From contig NZ_CALJPC010000088.1 of NCBI RefSeq assembly GCF_937981295.1, forward strand, positions 1 to 64,000: a stretch of 64,000 nucleotides of DNA. The letters run 5' to 3'. This document shows, in pieces, positions 17,273 through 26,122 of this stretch. The notes under the pieces are model-generated. The model had not been told where the DNA came from. It worked only from the letters and a program-made list of their open reading frames with translations, and searched no databases. This stretch comes from an uncultured Campylobacter sp. (lineage in GTDB: Bacteria; Campylobacterota; Campylobacteria; Campylobacterales; Campylobacteraceae). Each line of letters opens with the position of its first letter. Position 1 is the stretch's first letter. A program made the translations under genes and the position numbers.

Positions 17273-20032
17273 ATGGACTACAAAGATACTCTCTTTCTTC
17301 CTACGACGGACTTTGCGATGCGAGGCGCGCTACCGCAAAACGAACCTGCGCGGTTTAAGGCATGGTATGACGAGCGTAAAATTTACGAAAAGATGAAAGC
17401 TAGGCGCAAGGGCGCAAGCGTCAGCTTCAATATCCACGACGGCCCGCCGTATGCCAACGGACACCTCCACATCGGCCACGCGCTGAATAAAATTTTAAAA
17501 GACATCATCACCAAAACCCATTATTTTTTCGGCGAGGATATCCGCTACGTGCCGGGCTGGGACTGCCACGGTCTGCCGATCGAACAGCAAGTAGAGATCA
17601 AGCTAGGCGAGCGGAAAAAATCGCTTTCAAAAGTGCAGATCCGCGAGCTTTGCAGACAGCACGCCAAAGAGTTCATCGACGTGCAGCGCAATGAATTTAA
17701 AGATATGGGAATTTTAGGCGACTGGGACGATCCGTATCTGACGCTAAAATTTGAGTTTGAGGCTGAAATTTACAAAGCGCTCTGCCAGATCGCGAAAAAA
17801 GGAATTTTAATCGAGCGAAGTAAGCCCGTGTTTTGGAGCTGGGCGGCAAAAAGCGCGCTCGCAGAAGCCGAGGTCGAGTACAAAGACAAAGAGGACTACT
17901 CGATCTTCGTGGCGTTTGATCTAAGCGGTGAAGCGAACGCTAAAATCGGCGCGAAAGGCGCTAAAGCGGTCGTCTGGACGACCACGCCTTGGACGCTGCC
18001 TGCAAACGGCGCAATATCTTTGAACCCGAATGAAATTTACGCGCTGACAAGCGAAAATTTGATCCTTGCAAAACCTCTGGTCGAAAGCCTCGTAAGCCTG
18101 GGCATCACCAAGGGTGAGATTGTAAAAGAATTTAAAGCCGCCGAGCTTGAGGGCCTAAACGCGATCAATCCGCTAAACGATAGAATTTCAAAATTTATCC
18201 TCGGCGAGCACGTCCTGATGGACGGCGGCACCGGGCTCGTGCATACGGCTCCGGGACACGGCGAGGACGATTATTTCGTAGGGCTTAAATACGGCATCGA
18301 GGTGCTGATGCCGGTAGATGAGGGCGGCTGTTTCGATCAAACTCTTAAAACTAAAAAACTCTTCCGCGCAGACGTCGTAGATGAGCTCGTGGGGATGCAT
18401 ATTTTCAAAGCAAACGAGAAAATTTTAGAGCTTCTAGGCCCCGCGCTTATCAAATCCGGCAAATTCGTCCACTCCTATCCACACTGCTGGCGTACGCACA
18501 AGCCGGTGATCTACCGTGCGACGAAGCAGTGGTTTATCGCGATGGACGAGCCCAAGCTCAGCGGCAAAACGCTACGCCAAGTAGCACTTGAAGAGATCGG
18601 CAAGGTTAAATTTTACCCGCAAAGCGGCATCAACCGCCTTACCTCGATGATAGAAAACCGCCCCGATTGGTGTATCTCGCGCCAGAGAGATTGGGGCGTA
18701 CCGATAGCGTTTTTCCGTGATAAAAGTACCAAAGAGCCGATTTTTGATGAGAAAATTTTAAATAATATCTACGAAATTTTTAAGGCTAAGGGCGCGGATG
18801 CTTGGTGGCAGATGGAAATTTCGGAGCTCTTGCCGCAGGACAGCGGCTATAAGCCTGAAAATTTAGAAAAGGTGATGGATATTTTAGACGTTTGGTTCGA
18901 TAGCGGCTCGACGTGGAAAGCGGTGCTACAAAGCGGCGCCTACGATGCGGGCAAATTCCCTGCGGATATGTATCTTGAGGGCAGCGACCAACACCGCGGC
19001 TGGTTTCAAAGCTCACTGCTTCTAAGCTGCGCGATCAACGAATGCGCGCCGTACAAGAGCATCCTCACGCACGGATTTACCGTCGATGAGAAGGGTCAGA
19101 AGATGAGTAAGTCCGTCGGAAACGTCGTCTATCCGCAAGAGGTCGCAAAGAGCCACGGCGTTGAAATTTTACGCCTGTGGGTCGCGATGAGCGACTACTC
19201 GACCGATCTAAAGATCAGCGACAATATCCTTAAGCAGGTAAGCGAGCAGTACCGCAAGATTCGAAATACTATAAGATTTCTGCTCGCAAGCACCAGCGAT
19301 CTGGGCGAGATCGAGACGAGTAATTTTACGCGGCTTGATCGCTGGATCCTAACGCGCGCGGTAAACGCCTTTGCGGGCGCGGAAGCGGCGTTTAAAAACT
19401 ACGATTTTTCAAAGGGCTTCAATCAGCTACTAAATTTCTTAAGCGCCGATCTGAGCGGAATTTATCTTGATATCTGCAAAGACAGGCTTTACTGCGACGC
19501 ACCCGACGAACCGCGCCGCAGAAGCGCGCAAAGCGCGATCGCTCTGATTACACGAGCTCTGCTGCCTCTAATCGCGCCTACGCTAACCTACACGATCGAC
19601 GAAGTAATGCAGTTTGCGCCGCGTATCATCAAAGATGGTAAGGAAGATGCTTTTGATCTGATCTACAAGCAGGTAGAATTTGACGATTTCATAGAATTCG
19701 ACGAAATTTTAATCAAATCGAGGGAGAAATTTTTCGAACTCATTGACGCGCTGAAAAAGGACAAGATTATCAAGTCGACGCTTGAGCTGGTTTTGCAGAC
19801 GAGCTCGAACGAAATTTTATCAAACGACATCCTAGGCGTGGCGGATTGGTTCATGGTAAGCGACGTGGACACTCTGCAAAGCGAGGAGGCTCTAGCGGAG
19901 TTTAAGATAAACGATGAAATTTTCCGCCTCGTAAAATCCTCTAAACACAAATGCCCTAGATGCTGGAAATTTAACGCAAAAGAGCCCGATGAGCTCTGCC
20001 CGCGCTGCGCAAAGGTCATGCATGCTAAGTAA
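17273..20032 (+). CDS. ileS: Isoleucyl-tRNA synthetase
   Basis: Class I aminoacyl-tRNA synthetase, 919 aa from the ATG at 17273, which has AAAAGG seven bases upstream; a TTG at 17228 would only add an atypical tail. ATP-site HIGH occurs in PYANGHLHIGHALNKI, KMSKS in DEKGQKMSKSVGN, and the editing-domain TTTPWTLPANGA is present. A C-terminal zinc ribbon CPRCWKF...CPRCAKVM completes the bacterial type. Its last codons overlap the start of the next microprotein by 11 bases, placing it at the head of the ileS-gatA-guaB run. Confidence 0.97.
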   Translation: MDYKDTLFLPTTDFAMRGALPQNEPARFKAWYDERKIYEKMKARRKGASVSFNIHDGPPYANGHLHIGHALNKILKDIITKTHYFFGEDIRYVPGWDCHGLPIEQQVEIKLGERKKSLSKVQIRELCRQHAKEFIDVQRNEFKDMGILGDWDDPYLTLKFEFEAEIYKALCQIAKKGILIERSKPVFWSWAAKSALAEAEVEYKDKEDYSIFVAFDLSGEANAKIGAKGAKAVVWTTTPWTLPANGAISLNPNEIYALTSENLILAKPLVESLVSLGITKGEIVKEFKAAELEGLNAINPLNDRISKFILGEHVLMDGGTGLVHTAPGHGEDDYFVGLKYGIEVLMPVDEGGCFDQTLKTKKLFRADVVDELVGMHIFKANEKILELLGPALIKSGKFVHSYPHCWRTHKPVIYRATKQWFIAMDEPKLSGKTLRQVALEEIGKVKFYPQSGINRLTSMIENRPDWCISRQRDWGVPIAFFRDKSTKEPIFDEKILNNIYEIFKAKGADAWWQMEISELLPQDSGYKPENLEKVMDILDVWFDSGSTWKAVLQSGAYDAGKFPADMYLEGSDQHRGWFQSSLLLSCAINECAPYKSILTHGFTVDEKGQKMSKSVGNVVYPQEVAKSHGVEILRLWVAMSDYSTDLKISDNILKQVSEQYRKIRNTIRFLLASTSDLGEIETSNFTRLDRWILTRAVNAFAGAEAAFKNYDFSKGFNQLLNFLSADLSGIYLDICKDRLYCDAPDEPRRRSAQSAIALITRALLPLIAPTLTYTIDEVMQFAPRIIKDGKEDAFDLIYKQVEFDDFIEFDEILIKSREKFFELIDALKKDKIIKSTLELVLQTSSNEILSNDILGVADWFMVSDVDTLQSEEALAEFKINDEIFRLVKSSKHKCPRCWKFNAKEPDELCPRCAKVMHAK

Positions 20033-20132
20033 TCCCATAAGTCTTGGCTTCGTATTTTTTACGATCGCGCTGATCTGCGTAGCGACGGGCGTGGGGATCT
20101 ATTTCGTGAATAAATTTAAGGATGGCAGATGA
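20022..20132 (+). CDS. 36-residue single-pass membrane microprotein
   Basis: ATG at 20022 lies inside the end of ileS. The frame encodes MLSNPISLGFVFFTIALICV and so on: a short hydrophilic start, one hydrophobic helix of about 20 residues, then VNKFKDGR. Its TGA overlaps the gatA ATG (ATGA at 20129-20132). Chained overlaps on both sides and retention of the frame argue for a real gene. C. jejuni carries a small membrane protein (Cj1060c, from memory) in the same place between ileS and gatA. Function is unknown. Confidence 0.75.
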   Translation: MLSNPISLGFVFFTIALICVATGVGIYFVNKFKDGR

Positions 20133-21487
20133 TAAGTTTGAAAGAGGCTCTAAAGCTGAGCGCGGATGAAATTTCGGCGCTTAGAGCGGAGCTAAAGGAT
20201 AAAATTTTAAAAACCAAAGAGCTCGGCGCCTACGTCGAGCAGCTCACGGGCGAGGCTCTAAATATCAGCGGCGAGGGCGTACCGATCGCGATCAAAGATA
20301 ACATTCAGGTAAAAGATTGGAGCGTCACCTCGGCGAGTAAAATTTTGCAAGGCTACGTTGCGCCATACGACGCGACGGTGATCAAAAAGCTACGCGAGCG
20401 CGGCCTGGCGCCGTTTGGACGAACGAATATGGATGAGTTTGCGATGGGAAGCACGACCGAGAGCTCATTCTATGGCAAAACGCTCAATCCGACCGATCAC
20501 TCGCGCGTACCAGGCGGCAGTAGCGGCGGAAGCGCGGCTGCCGTAGCGGCAAATATCGCCATAGCCGCACTCGGAAGCGATACGGGCGGCTCTATCCGCC
20601 AGCCGGCGGCATTTTGCGGCTGCGTAGGCTTTAAGCCGAGCTACGGCAGGGTCAGCCGCTACGGGCTCGCGGCGTATTCGAGCAGCCTAGATCAGATAGG
20701 ACCGATTACGCGCAGCGTCGAGGACGCGGCGATTTTATACGACATTATCGCAGGGCGCGACGAGATGGACAGCACGAGCTACACGGGCGCTTACGAAAGC
20801 ACCGCGGATAAGCTAAACGCCGATCGCAAGCTTAAGATCGCCGTTATAAAAAACTACGTGGACGAGGCCTCGCAGCAGGTCAAAGAGGCTCTAAATTTAA
20901 CTATAGAAAAGCTAAAATCATTTGGACACGAGATCGTTTACCGCGATCTTTGCAGCTCCAAATACGACATCGCGACCTACTACATCATCGCAACCGCCGA
21001 GGCTAGCGCAAATTTAAGCCGCTACGACGGCGTGCGCTACGGAAACCGCGCGAAGGCTCTAAATTTAAAAGAGCTCTACGCCAACACTCGCGGCGAAGGC
21101 TTCGGCGACGAGGTCAAGCGCCGTATGCTTCTAGGCACCTTCGTGCTAAGCAGCGGCTATTACGACGCGTATTACATCAAAGCACAGAAAGCAAGGGCTT
21201 TCATCAAAAGCGAATATGAGGAAATTTTAAAAGACGCCGATTTGATCTTTATGCCGATCGCGCCTGGAGTGGCGTATAAATTCGGCGAGCTTAGCAATCC
21301 GCTTCGCGCGTATCTTAGCGACATCTACACGATCGGCGTAAATTTAGCGGGGCTTCCCGCAATCTCCGTGCCGGTAGCGAAAAACAAAGAGGCTCTTAAT
21401 ATCAGCGCGCAGCTCATCGGGCGCGCCTACGACGAACAAGCGGTGCTGGACGGCGGCTTGAGTTTAGAAAAAATCGTGAAAGGATAA
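20129..21487 (+). CDS. gatA: Glu-tRNA(Gln)/Asp-tRNA(Asn) amidotransferase subunit A
   Basis: Amidase subunit of GatCAB, which converts mischarged Glu-tRNA(Gln) to Gln-tRNA(Gln). 452 aa. The amidase triad is visible: Lys56 in PIAIKDN, the cis-serine in PGGSSGGSAAAV (about 131) and nucleophile Ser155 in SDTGGSIRQPA. gatB and gatC are not in the window. Start ATG overlaps the microprotein stop, and guaB follows after 2 bases. Confidence 0.96.
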   Translation: MISLKEALKLSADEISALRAELKDKILKTKELGAYVEQLTGEALNISGEGVPIAIKDNIQVKDWSVTSASKILQGYVAPYDATVIKKLRERGLAPFGRTNMDEFAMGSTTESSFYGKTLNPTDHSRVPGGSSGGSAAAVAANIAIAALGSDTGGSIRQPAAFCGCVGFKPSYGRVSRYGLAAYSSSLDQIGPITRSVEDAAILYDIIAGRDEMDSTSYTGAYESTADKLNADRKLKIAVIKNYVDEASQQVKEALNLTIEKLKSFGHEIVYRDLCSSKYDIATYYIIATAEASANLSRYDGVRYGNRAKALNLKELYANTRGEGFGDEVKRRMLLGTFVLSSGYYDAYYIKAQKARAFIKSEYEEILKDADLIFMPIAPGVAYKFGELSNPLRAYLSDIYTIGVNLAGLPAISVPVAKNKEALNISAQLIGRAYDEQAVLDGGLSLEKIVKG

Positions 21488-21489
21488 GT

Positions 21490-22941
21490 ATGAAGATCGT
21501 CAAAAAGGCTCTGACCTTCGAGGATGTTTTGTTGGTACCGCAATACTCTGAAATTTTACCCAAAGAGGTTGATATCAGCACGAGTTTTACGAAAAATATC
21601 ACGCTAAATACCCCTCTCGTGAGTGCTGCGATGGATACGGTCACCGAGTACCGCACCGCGATAATGATGGCGCGCCTCGGCGGCATCGGCGTGATCCATA
21701 AAAATATGGATGAAGACTCCCAAGCCAAGATGGTTCGCCGCGTAAAAAAGAGCGAAAGTGGCGTCATTATAGACCCTATCTCGATCAAGGCGGACGCCAC
21801 GATCAAAGACGCGCTCGATCTGATGAGCGAGTACCACATCAGCGGCATTCCCGTTATTGACGATAACGGCGTGTTAATTGGAATTTTGACCAATCGCGAC
21901 CTGCGCTTTGAAACAGACACCGCCGCGCTAGTAGGCGAAAAGATGACCAAAGCTCCGCTAATTACCGCCCCAAAGGGCTGCACTCTGGATGATGCGGAGA
22001 AAATTTTTAGAAACAATAAGGTAGAAAAGCTTCCGATAATCGACGCAAACGGCCACTTAGAGGGGCTTATTACGATCAAAGACCTTAAAAAGCGTATCGA
22101 ATATCCAAGCGCCAATAAAGACAAATTCGGCCGCCTTCGCGTCGCCGCGGCAATCAGCGTAGGCCATCTGCAAAGAGCCGAAGCTCTCGTCAAAGCGGGC
22201 GTAGATGCACTTGTGATGGACTCCGCGCACGGACACTCCAAAGGTATTATCGACACGCTTAAGGAGCTGAAGCGAAATTTTGATGTCGACGTAGTAGTAG
22301 GAAACGTCGCAAACCCCGCTAGCATAAAGGATATCGCAAACGCAGGAGCCGACGCGATTAAAGTAGGCATCGGTCCCGGCTCGATCTGCACTACCCGCAT
22401 CGTAGCTGGCGTGGGCGTGCCGCAATTCACCGCGATCAACGATTGCGCGATCGAGGCGGCTAAATTTGGAATTCCGATCATCGCAGACGGCGGCATCAAA
22501 TACTCGGGCGACATCGCCAAAGCCCTAGCCGCGGGCGCAAGCTCGGTGATGATGGGAAGCTTGCTCGCAGGCTGCTACGAAACCCCGGGCGAACTCATTA
22601 CGTTTCAGGGCCGCCAGTACAAAACCTACCGCGGCATGGGCTCTTTGGCAGCGATGCAAAAGGGAAGCTCGGATCGCTACTTTCAAGACGGCACCGCAAA
22701 AGAAAAGCTCGTGCCCGAGGGCGTCGAGGGGCGCGTACCTTACGCGGGCATGCTAAAAGACGTAATCTTTCAGCTGCTAGGCGGCTTGCGAAGCTCGATG
22801 GGATACTGCGGCAGCAAGGATATCGCGACCTTTCAGCAAAAGGCGGAATTCGTCGAGATCACGAGCGCAGGTCTTAAAGAAAGCCACGTCCACGACGTCA
22901 TCATTACGCAGGAAGCGCCGAATTACCGAGTAAATCAGTGA
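21490..22941 (+). CDS. guaB: Inosine-5'-monophosphate dehydrogenase
   Basis: Oxidises IMP to XMP with NAD, the committed step to GMP. 483 aa, usual bacterial length. The N-terminal barrel half (LTFEDVLLVP) is split by a pair of CBS domains (about residues 95-205), and the catalytic cysteine is in GPGSICTTRI. GGIKYSGDIAKALAAGA and the flap YRGMGSL follow. RBS AAAGGATAAGT lies at the end of gatA. It overlaps metX by four bases. Confidence 0.97.
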   Translation: MKIVKKALTFEDVLLVPQYSEILPKEVDISTSFTKNITLNTPLVSAAMDTVTEYRTAIMMARLGGIGVIHKNMDEDSQAKMVRRVKKSESGVIIDPISIKADATIKDALDLMSEYHISGIPVIDDNGVLIGILTNRDLRFETDTAALVGEKMTKAPLITAPKGCTLDDAEKIFRNNKVEKLPIIDANGHLEGLITIKDLKKRIEYPSANKDKFGRLRVAAAISVGHLQRAEALVKAGVDALVMDSAHGHSKGIIDTLKELKRNFDVDVVVGNVANPASIKDIANAGADAIKVGIGPGSICTTRIVAGVGVPQFTAINDCAIEAAKFGIPIIADGGIKYSGDIAKALAAGASSVMMGSLLAGCYETPGELITFQGRQYKTYRGMGSLAAMQKGSSDRYFQDGTAKEKLVPEGVEGRVPYAGMLKDVIFQLLGGLRSSMGYCGSKDIATFQQKAEFVEITSAGLKESHVHDVIITQEAPNYRVNQ

Positions 22942-24041
22942 TCCTTAAAAGCAAAATTCAAAATTTCGACGAGCCGCTCTATCTGGAGAGCGGCCGCGTC
23001 TTTTCCAACTTCAAGCTCGCCTATGAAACCTACGGCGAGCTAAATTCCGATAAATCAAACGTCATCGTCATCTGCCACGCCTTAACCGGCTCCGCGCACG
23101 CCGCGGGACTTTACGAAGGCGACGTTAAGCCGGGCTGGTGGGACGGGCTCATCGGCGATCATAAAGCGGTCGATACAACGAAATTTTTCGTCATCTGCAT
23201 AAACATCCTGGCTTCGCCTTTCGGCTCCACCTGCCCGCTCGATGTCGATGAAAGCAGCGGCCGCGAGTACCGCTTGCGCTTTCCGGTAGTGGTCGTTTCA
23301 GACGTCGTGCGCGCGCAGATGATGCTTTTAAAGCGCCTAGGTATTTCGCGCGCCCGCGCCGTTATCGGCGGCAGTCTGGGCGGCATGCAGGCGCTGTGCT
23401 ATGCGATCGAATATCCGGAATTTGCGGATGAAATTTTCGTACTCGCAAGCACCTACGCCACGCAGCCTTGGGCGATCGCGTTTAATAAGATCGCGACCGA
23501 GGCCATCTTGCGCGATCCGAGCTTCAAAAACGGCAACTACGATAAAGGCTTAATCGCCGAACGCGGGCTTGACGGCATGGCGGTGGGGCGCATGGCGGGG
23601 CATATAAGTTTTTTGAGCCCAAGCTCGATGCAGGATAAATTCGGGCGCAACTACGTCGAAACCGATGGTCTTTACGAGATTAACGGGCGCTTTCAGGTGG
23701 ATCGCTACCTTGAATACAACGGCGAAAATTTCGCGCGCAGGTTCGATCCACTGTGCTATCTCTACATCGCCAAGATGATGAATATATTTGATTGCACGCG
23801 CCACTACGGCAATCTTAAAAACGCCTGCGCGCAGATCAGATCGCGCCTGCACCTCATCTCTTTCAAAGGCGACGTGCTCTTTCCGCCGGGGCTGATGAAA
23901 GAAATTTACGATGCGATGAGCGATCTGGGCAAAAAGGATCGCGCGAGCTACGCGCAGATCGACAGCGACTACGGACACGACGCGTTTTTGGTCGAGATAG
24001 AAAAATTTGATTACATCATAAAAAGGATTTTGGATGAGTGA
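22938..24041 (+). CDS. metX: Homoserine O-acetyltransferase
   Basis: Alpha/beta-hydrolase-fold transferase, 367 aa, that acetylates homoserine with acetyl-CoA for methionine synthesis. Landmarks are CHALTGSAHAAG, the nucleophile elbow GGSLGGMQAL, an Asp in SFKGDVLFPP and the terminal DYGHDAFLVE histidine. The start is GTG at 22938 inside the guaB stop (GTGA overlap), so translation is coupled. Some MetX-fold enzymes use succinyl-CoA, so the acyl donor is inferred from the family default. Confidence 0.93.
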   Translation: MILKSKIQNFDEPLYLESGRVFSNFKLAYETYGELNSDKSNVIVICHALTGSAHAAGLYEGDVKPGWWDGLIGDHKAVDTTKFFVICINILASPFGSTCPLDVDESSGREYRLRFPVVVVSDVVRAQMMLLKRLGISRARAVIGGSLGGMQALCYAIEYPEFADEIFVLASTYATQPWAIAFNKIATEAILRDPSFKNGNYDKGLIAERGLDGMAVGRMAGHISFLSPSSMQDKFGRNYVETDGLYEINGRFQVDRYLEYNGENFARRFDPLCYLYIAKMMNIFDCTRHYGNLKNACAQIRSRLHLISFKGDVLFPPGLMKEIYDAMSDLGKKDRASYAQIDSDYGHDAFLVEIEKFDYIIKRILDE

Positions 24042-24225
24042 GAGTTTCGAGGAAAAAATGGAAAAGATCAACGCGCTTTTAAAGAGCCTAAACGACAAGG
24101 ATCTAAGCCTAGAGGAGAGTGTGAAGCTGTATAAACAGGGCGTGGCGCTGCTAAAGGAAGCGAAGGAAATTTTAGAAAACGCCAAGCTCGAGGTTGCCGA
24201 AATAAACGCACCCGAGCAGGCTTAG
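24034..24225 (+). CDS. xseB: Exodeoxyribonuclease VII small subunit
   Basis: 63 aa, nearly all helical: SFEEKMEKINALLKSLND, followed by LSLEESVKLYKQGVALLKEAKEIL, which is the XseB signature. It partners XseA in degrading single-stranded DNA; xseA is not in the window. The ATG lies within the last codons of metX (8-base overlap). Confidence 0.93.
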   Translation: MSESFEEKMEKINALLKSLNDKDLSLEESVKLYKQGVALLKEAKEILENAKLEVAEINAPEQA

Positions 24226-24234
24226 GAGGCGACG

Positions 24235-25410
24235 ATGATAAACGTATGCGTTTTACAACTACCGACGCTTTCGATGAGCGAAAATCGGATCGATTACTAT
24301 ATGAAGGTCGCCAAAGACAACGGCGCGCGGATCGTGCTGCTGGGCGAATATGAGCTAAATTCCTTCTTTAGCGAGCTTAAAAAGATGCCCCGCTCCATCG
24401 CGTGCGAACAGAGCGAGCACAAGCAGGAGCTGATGGCGCGGCTGGCCGCCAAATACGACCTACATATCGTAGCGCCGATAATCAGAGCCGCAAGTGGCGC
24501 AATTTTGAGGCAGGCGGGCATCTTCGGCGGCGCGGCTCAAAAAAGCGCGCGCTGCGACGGCGAAAATTCCGCAAGCCTTAAAAGCGAGCATGGTTGCAAG
24601 GGCGAGCTAAATTCCAAAAGCGCTTTAAATTCCAACGATGGTTCAAATTCCAAAGGCGCTTTAAATTCCTCAAGCGAGCAGAGTTCCAAAGGCGGCTTAA
24701 ATTCCTGCGGCGCGCACGCTTTAAATTTCAAAGCCACAAATTCCGCAGACGGTTTAAATTTAAGCGCTTCGATCCAAAGTAACTCGAACGCTTCAAATTT
24801 AAAAGCCGAAAGCCAAAAAGACGCGAGCGAAGAGGAGATCTTTTGCGCGAGCGAAAACGAGCCTATCTGGATAAAATCATGCGCGAAATTTTCGCCCTCG
24901 GAAGTGAAATTTTACGATCAAAATATCCTGATGGACTATCCGCACTGGAACGAGGAGGGCTTTTTCGCCAACCGCAAAAGCCGCAAAATCGGTAAAATTT
25001 CGCCGATGATCTTTAGCGAGGGCGGCGTGAAATTCGGCGTGTGTTTCGGCTATGAGGCGCATTTTGACGTGTTTTGGCGCTATTTTATGCAAAAAAACGT
25101 CGGCTGCGTGCTCGTGCCCTGCGCCTCGACCTTTGAAAGCGGCGGGCGCTGGCGCGAGCTTTTGAAGATGCGCGCGTTTACGAACTCGCTCTACGTCATC
25201 CGCGCCAACCGCATCGGCGAGGCGAAATTCGGCGAAAGCGAGTTTAAATTTTACGGCGAGAGCTTCGTCGTAACCCCCGGCGGCGAGATCGCAAACGAGC
25301 TGAAAAACGAAGAGGGCGTGCTGATGTGCGAAGTGGACGCGGACGAGATCGCTGCGGCGCGCGGGCTGTGGAAATTCCGCAAAAATCTAGTCAGCAGGGG
25401 GCTTTTATGA
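24235..25410 (+). CDS. Carbon-nitrogen hydrolase (nitrilase superfamily) with low-complexity insert
   Basis: 391 aa where about 270-290 would be expected. The nitrilase core is visible: Glu38 in LLGEYEL, Lys around 251-254 in RKIGKISPMIF, and Cys270 in KFGVCFGYEAHF. Together they can form the Glu-Lys-Cys triad. Between the first and second part, residues about 100-200 are an insert rich in Ser, Asn, Gly and Leu, with Leu-Asn-Ser/Phe recurring (positions 125, 131, 143, 155, 163, 174). The DNA there has an 18-bp periodicity centred on TTTAAATTCC. RBS AGGAGGCGACG is strong. It is ATGA-coupled to the ThiF-like gene. The substrate is unknown. Confidence 0.85.
   Translation: MINVCVLQLPTLSMSENRIDYYMKVAKDNGARIVLLGEYELNSFFSELKKMPRSIACEQSEHKQELMARLAAKYDLHIVAPIIRAASGAILRQAGIFGGAAQKSARCDGENSASLKSEHGCKGELNSKSALNSNDGSNSKGALNSSSEQSSKGGLNSCGAHALNFKATNSADGLNLSASIQSNSNASNLKAESQKDASEEEIFCASENEPIWIKSCAKFSPSEVKFYDQNILMDYPHWNEEGFFANRKSRKIGKISPMIFSEGGVKFGVCFGYEAHFDVFWRYFMQKNVGCVLVPCASTFESGGRWRELLKMRAFTNSLYVIRANRIGEAKFGESEFKFYGESFVVTPGGEIANELKNEEGVLMCEVDADEIAAARGLWKFRKNLVSRGLL
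24600..24790 (+). repeat. 18-bp-period repeat inside the nitrilase-like gene
   Basis: Blocks such as TTTAAATTCC and CCAAAGGCG recur at multiples of about 18 bp, keeping the reading frame. Each block carries AAATTC or AAATTT. The encoded insert has no place in the nitrilase fold, so the repeat appears to have expanded within an existing gene. Confidence 0.6.
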
Positions 25411-26072
25411 ACTACTTTCACAGACAGATCCAGCTTTGGGGCGAGCAGACGCAGCGCGCGCTTGCGGACAAGCGCATCCTGATCATCGGCGCGGGCGGGC
25501 TTGGGAGCAGCCTTTCTTACGCTCTGGGCGCAAGCGGCATCGGGCGGATCAGCGTCGTGGATTTCGACACGGTGGCGCTTCACAATATCCACAGGCAAAT
25601 TTTATTCACTCTCGAAGACGAGGGTAAATTTAAAGCGGACGTCTTTAAAAGCCGCACGGAAAGCCGCTACGACGGCGTGAGCGTGGAGGTGCATAAGAGC
25701 CGCGCGGAGGAATTTTTCGCTAACGTGATAGGCTCGGGCGAGAAATTTAATCTCATTTTGGATGCGACCGATAATCTCGCCACGCGCGCGCAGATTGATG
25801 CCTTTGCTAAGCAAATAGGCGTGCCGTGGGTGTTCGCGTCGGTGGACAGCTGGCAGTGCCAAGTCTGCTTCGTGCAGAATGCGGATTTTAAATTTTTCCC
25901 GAGCCTAAACGCGACGCCTGCGGGCATAACGGCTGCTATAGTGATGTTTGCGGCAAGCTTTGAGGCAAACCTCGCTCTGCGCTACCTAGCGGGGCTTGAG
26001 GTCGAAAAAGACCTGCTTTACTACGCGAACTTTTTTGGTGGCGAGCTGGAAGTAAGGAAGATAAAATTGTAA
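25407..26072 (+). CDS. ThiF/MoeB/HesA-family E1-like adenylyltransferase
   Basis: 221 aa from the ATG at 25407 (ATGA overlap with the preceding gene, AGGGGG upstream). The nucleotide-binding loop GAGGLGSSLSYALGASGIG, VVDFDTVALHNIHRQILF and DATDNLATR are the family's ATP and carrier-tail binding motifs. These enzymes adenylate the C-terminus of a ubiquitin-like sulfur carrier (ThiS or MoaD). No thiS, moaD, thiG or moaE lies nearby, and the C-terminal CxxC zinc pairs of full-length MoeB are not evident. The carrier protein is therefore undecided. Confidence 0.85.
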   Translation: MNYFHRQIQLWGEQTQRALADKRILIIGAGGLGSSLSYALGASGIGRISVVDFDTVALHNIHRQILFTLEDEGKFKADVFKSRTESRYDGVSVEVHKSRAEEFFANVIGSGEKFNLILDATDNLATRAQIDAFAKQIGVPWVFASVDSWQCQVCFVQNADFKFFPSLNATPAGITAAIVMFAASFEANLALRYLAGLEVEKDLLYYANFFGGELEVRKIKL

Positions 26073-26083
26073 ATTTTAAATTT

Positions 26084-26122
26084 GGGCTTTGGCATTTATA
26101 ACCGTCAAAGCCCGAATTTTTT
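26084..26122 (+). terminator. Rho-independent terminator after the thiF-like gene
   Basis: GGGCTTTG at 26084-26091 pairs perfectly with CAAAGCCC at 26106-26113, with a 14-base loop, followed by GAATTTTTT. It ends the long + strand run that starts at ileS. The hairpin could also serve the convergent gene ending at 26121. Confidence 0.75.

Noticed and set aside
21414..22520. 368-codon open frame antisense to guaB
   Set aside because: guaB is unambiguous on the other strand; the antisense frame is rich in Ser/Ile/Arg and matches no family.
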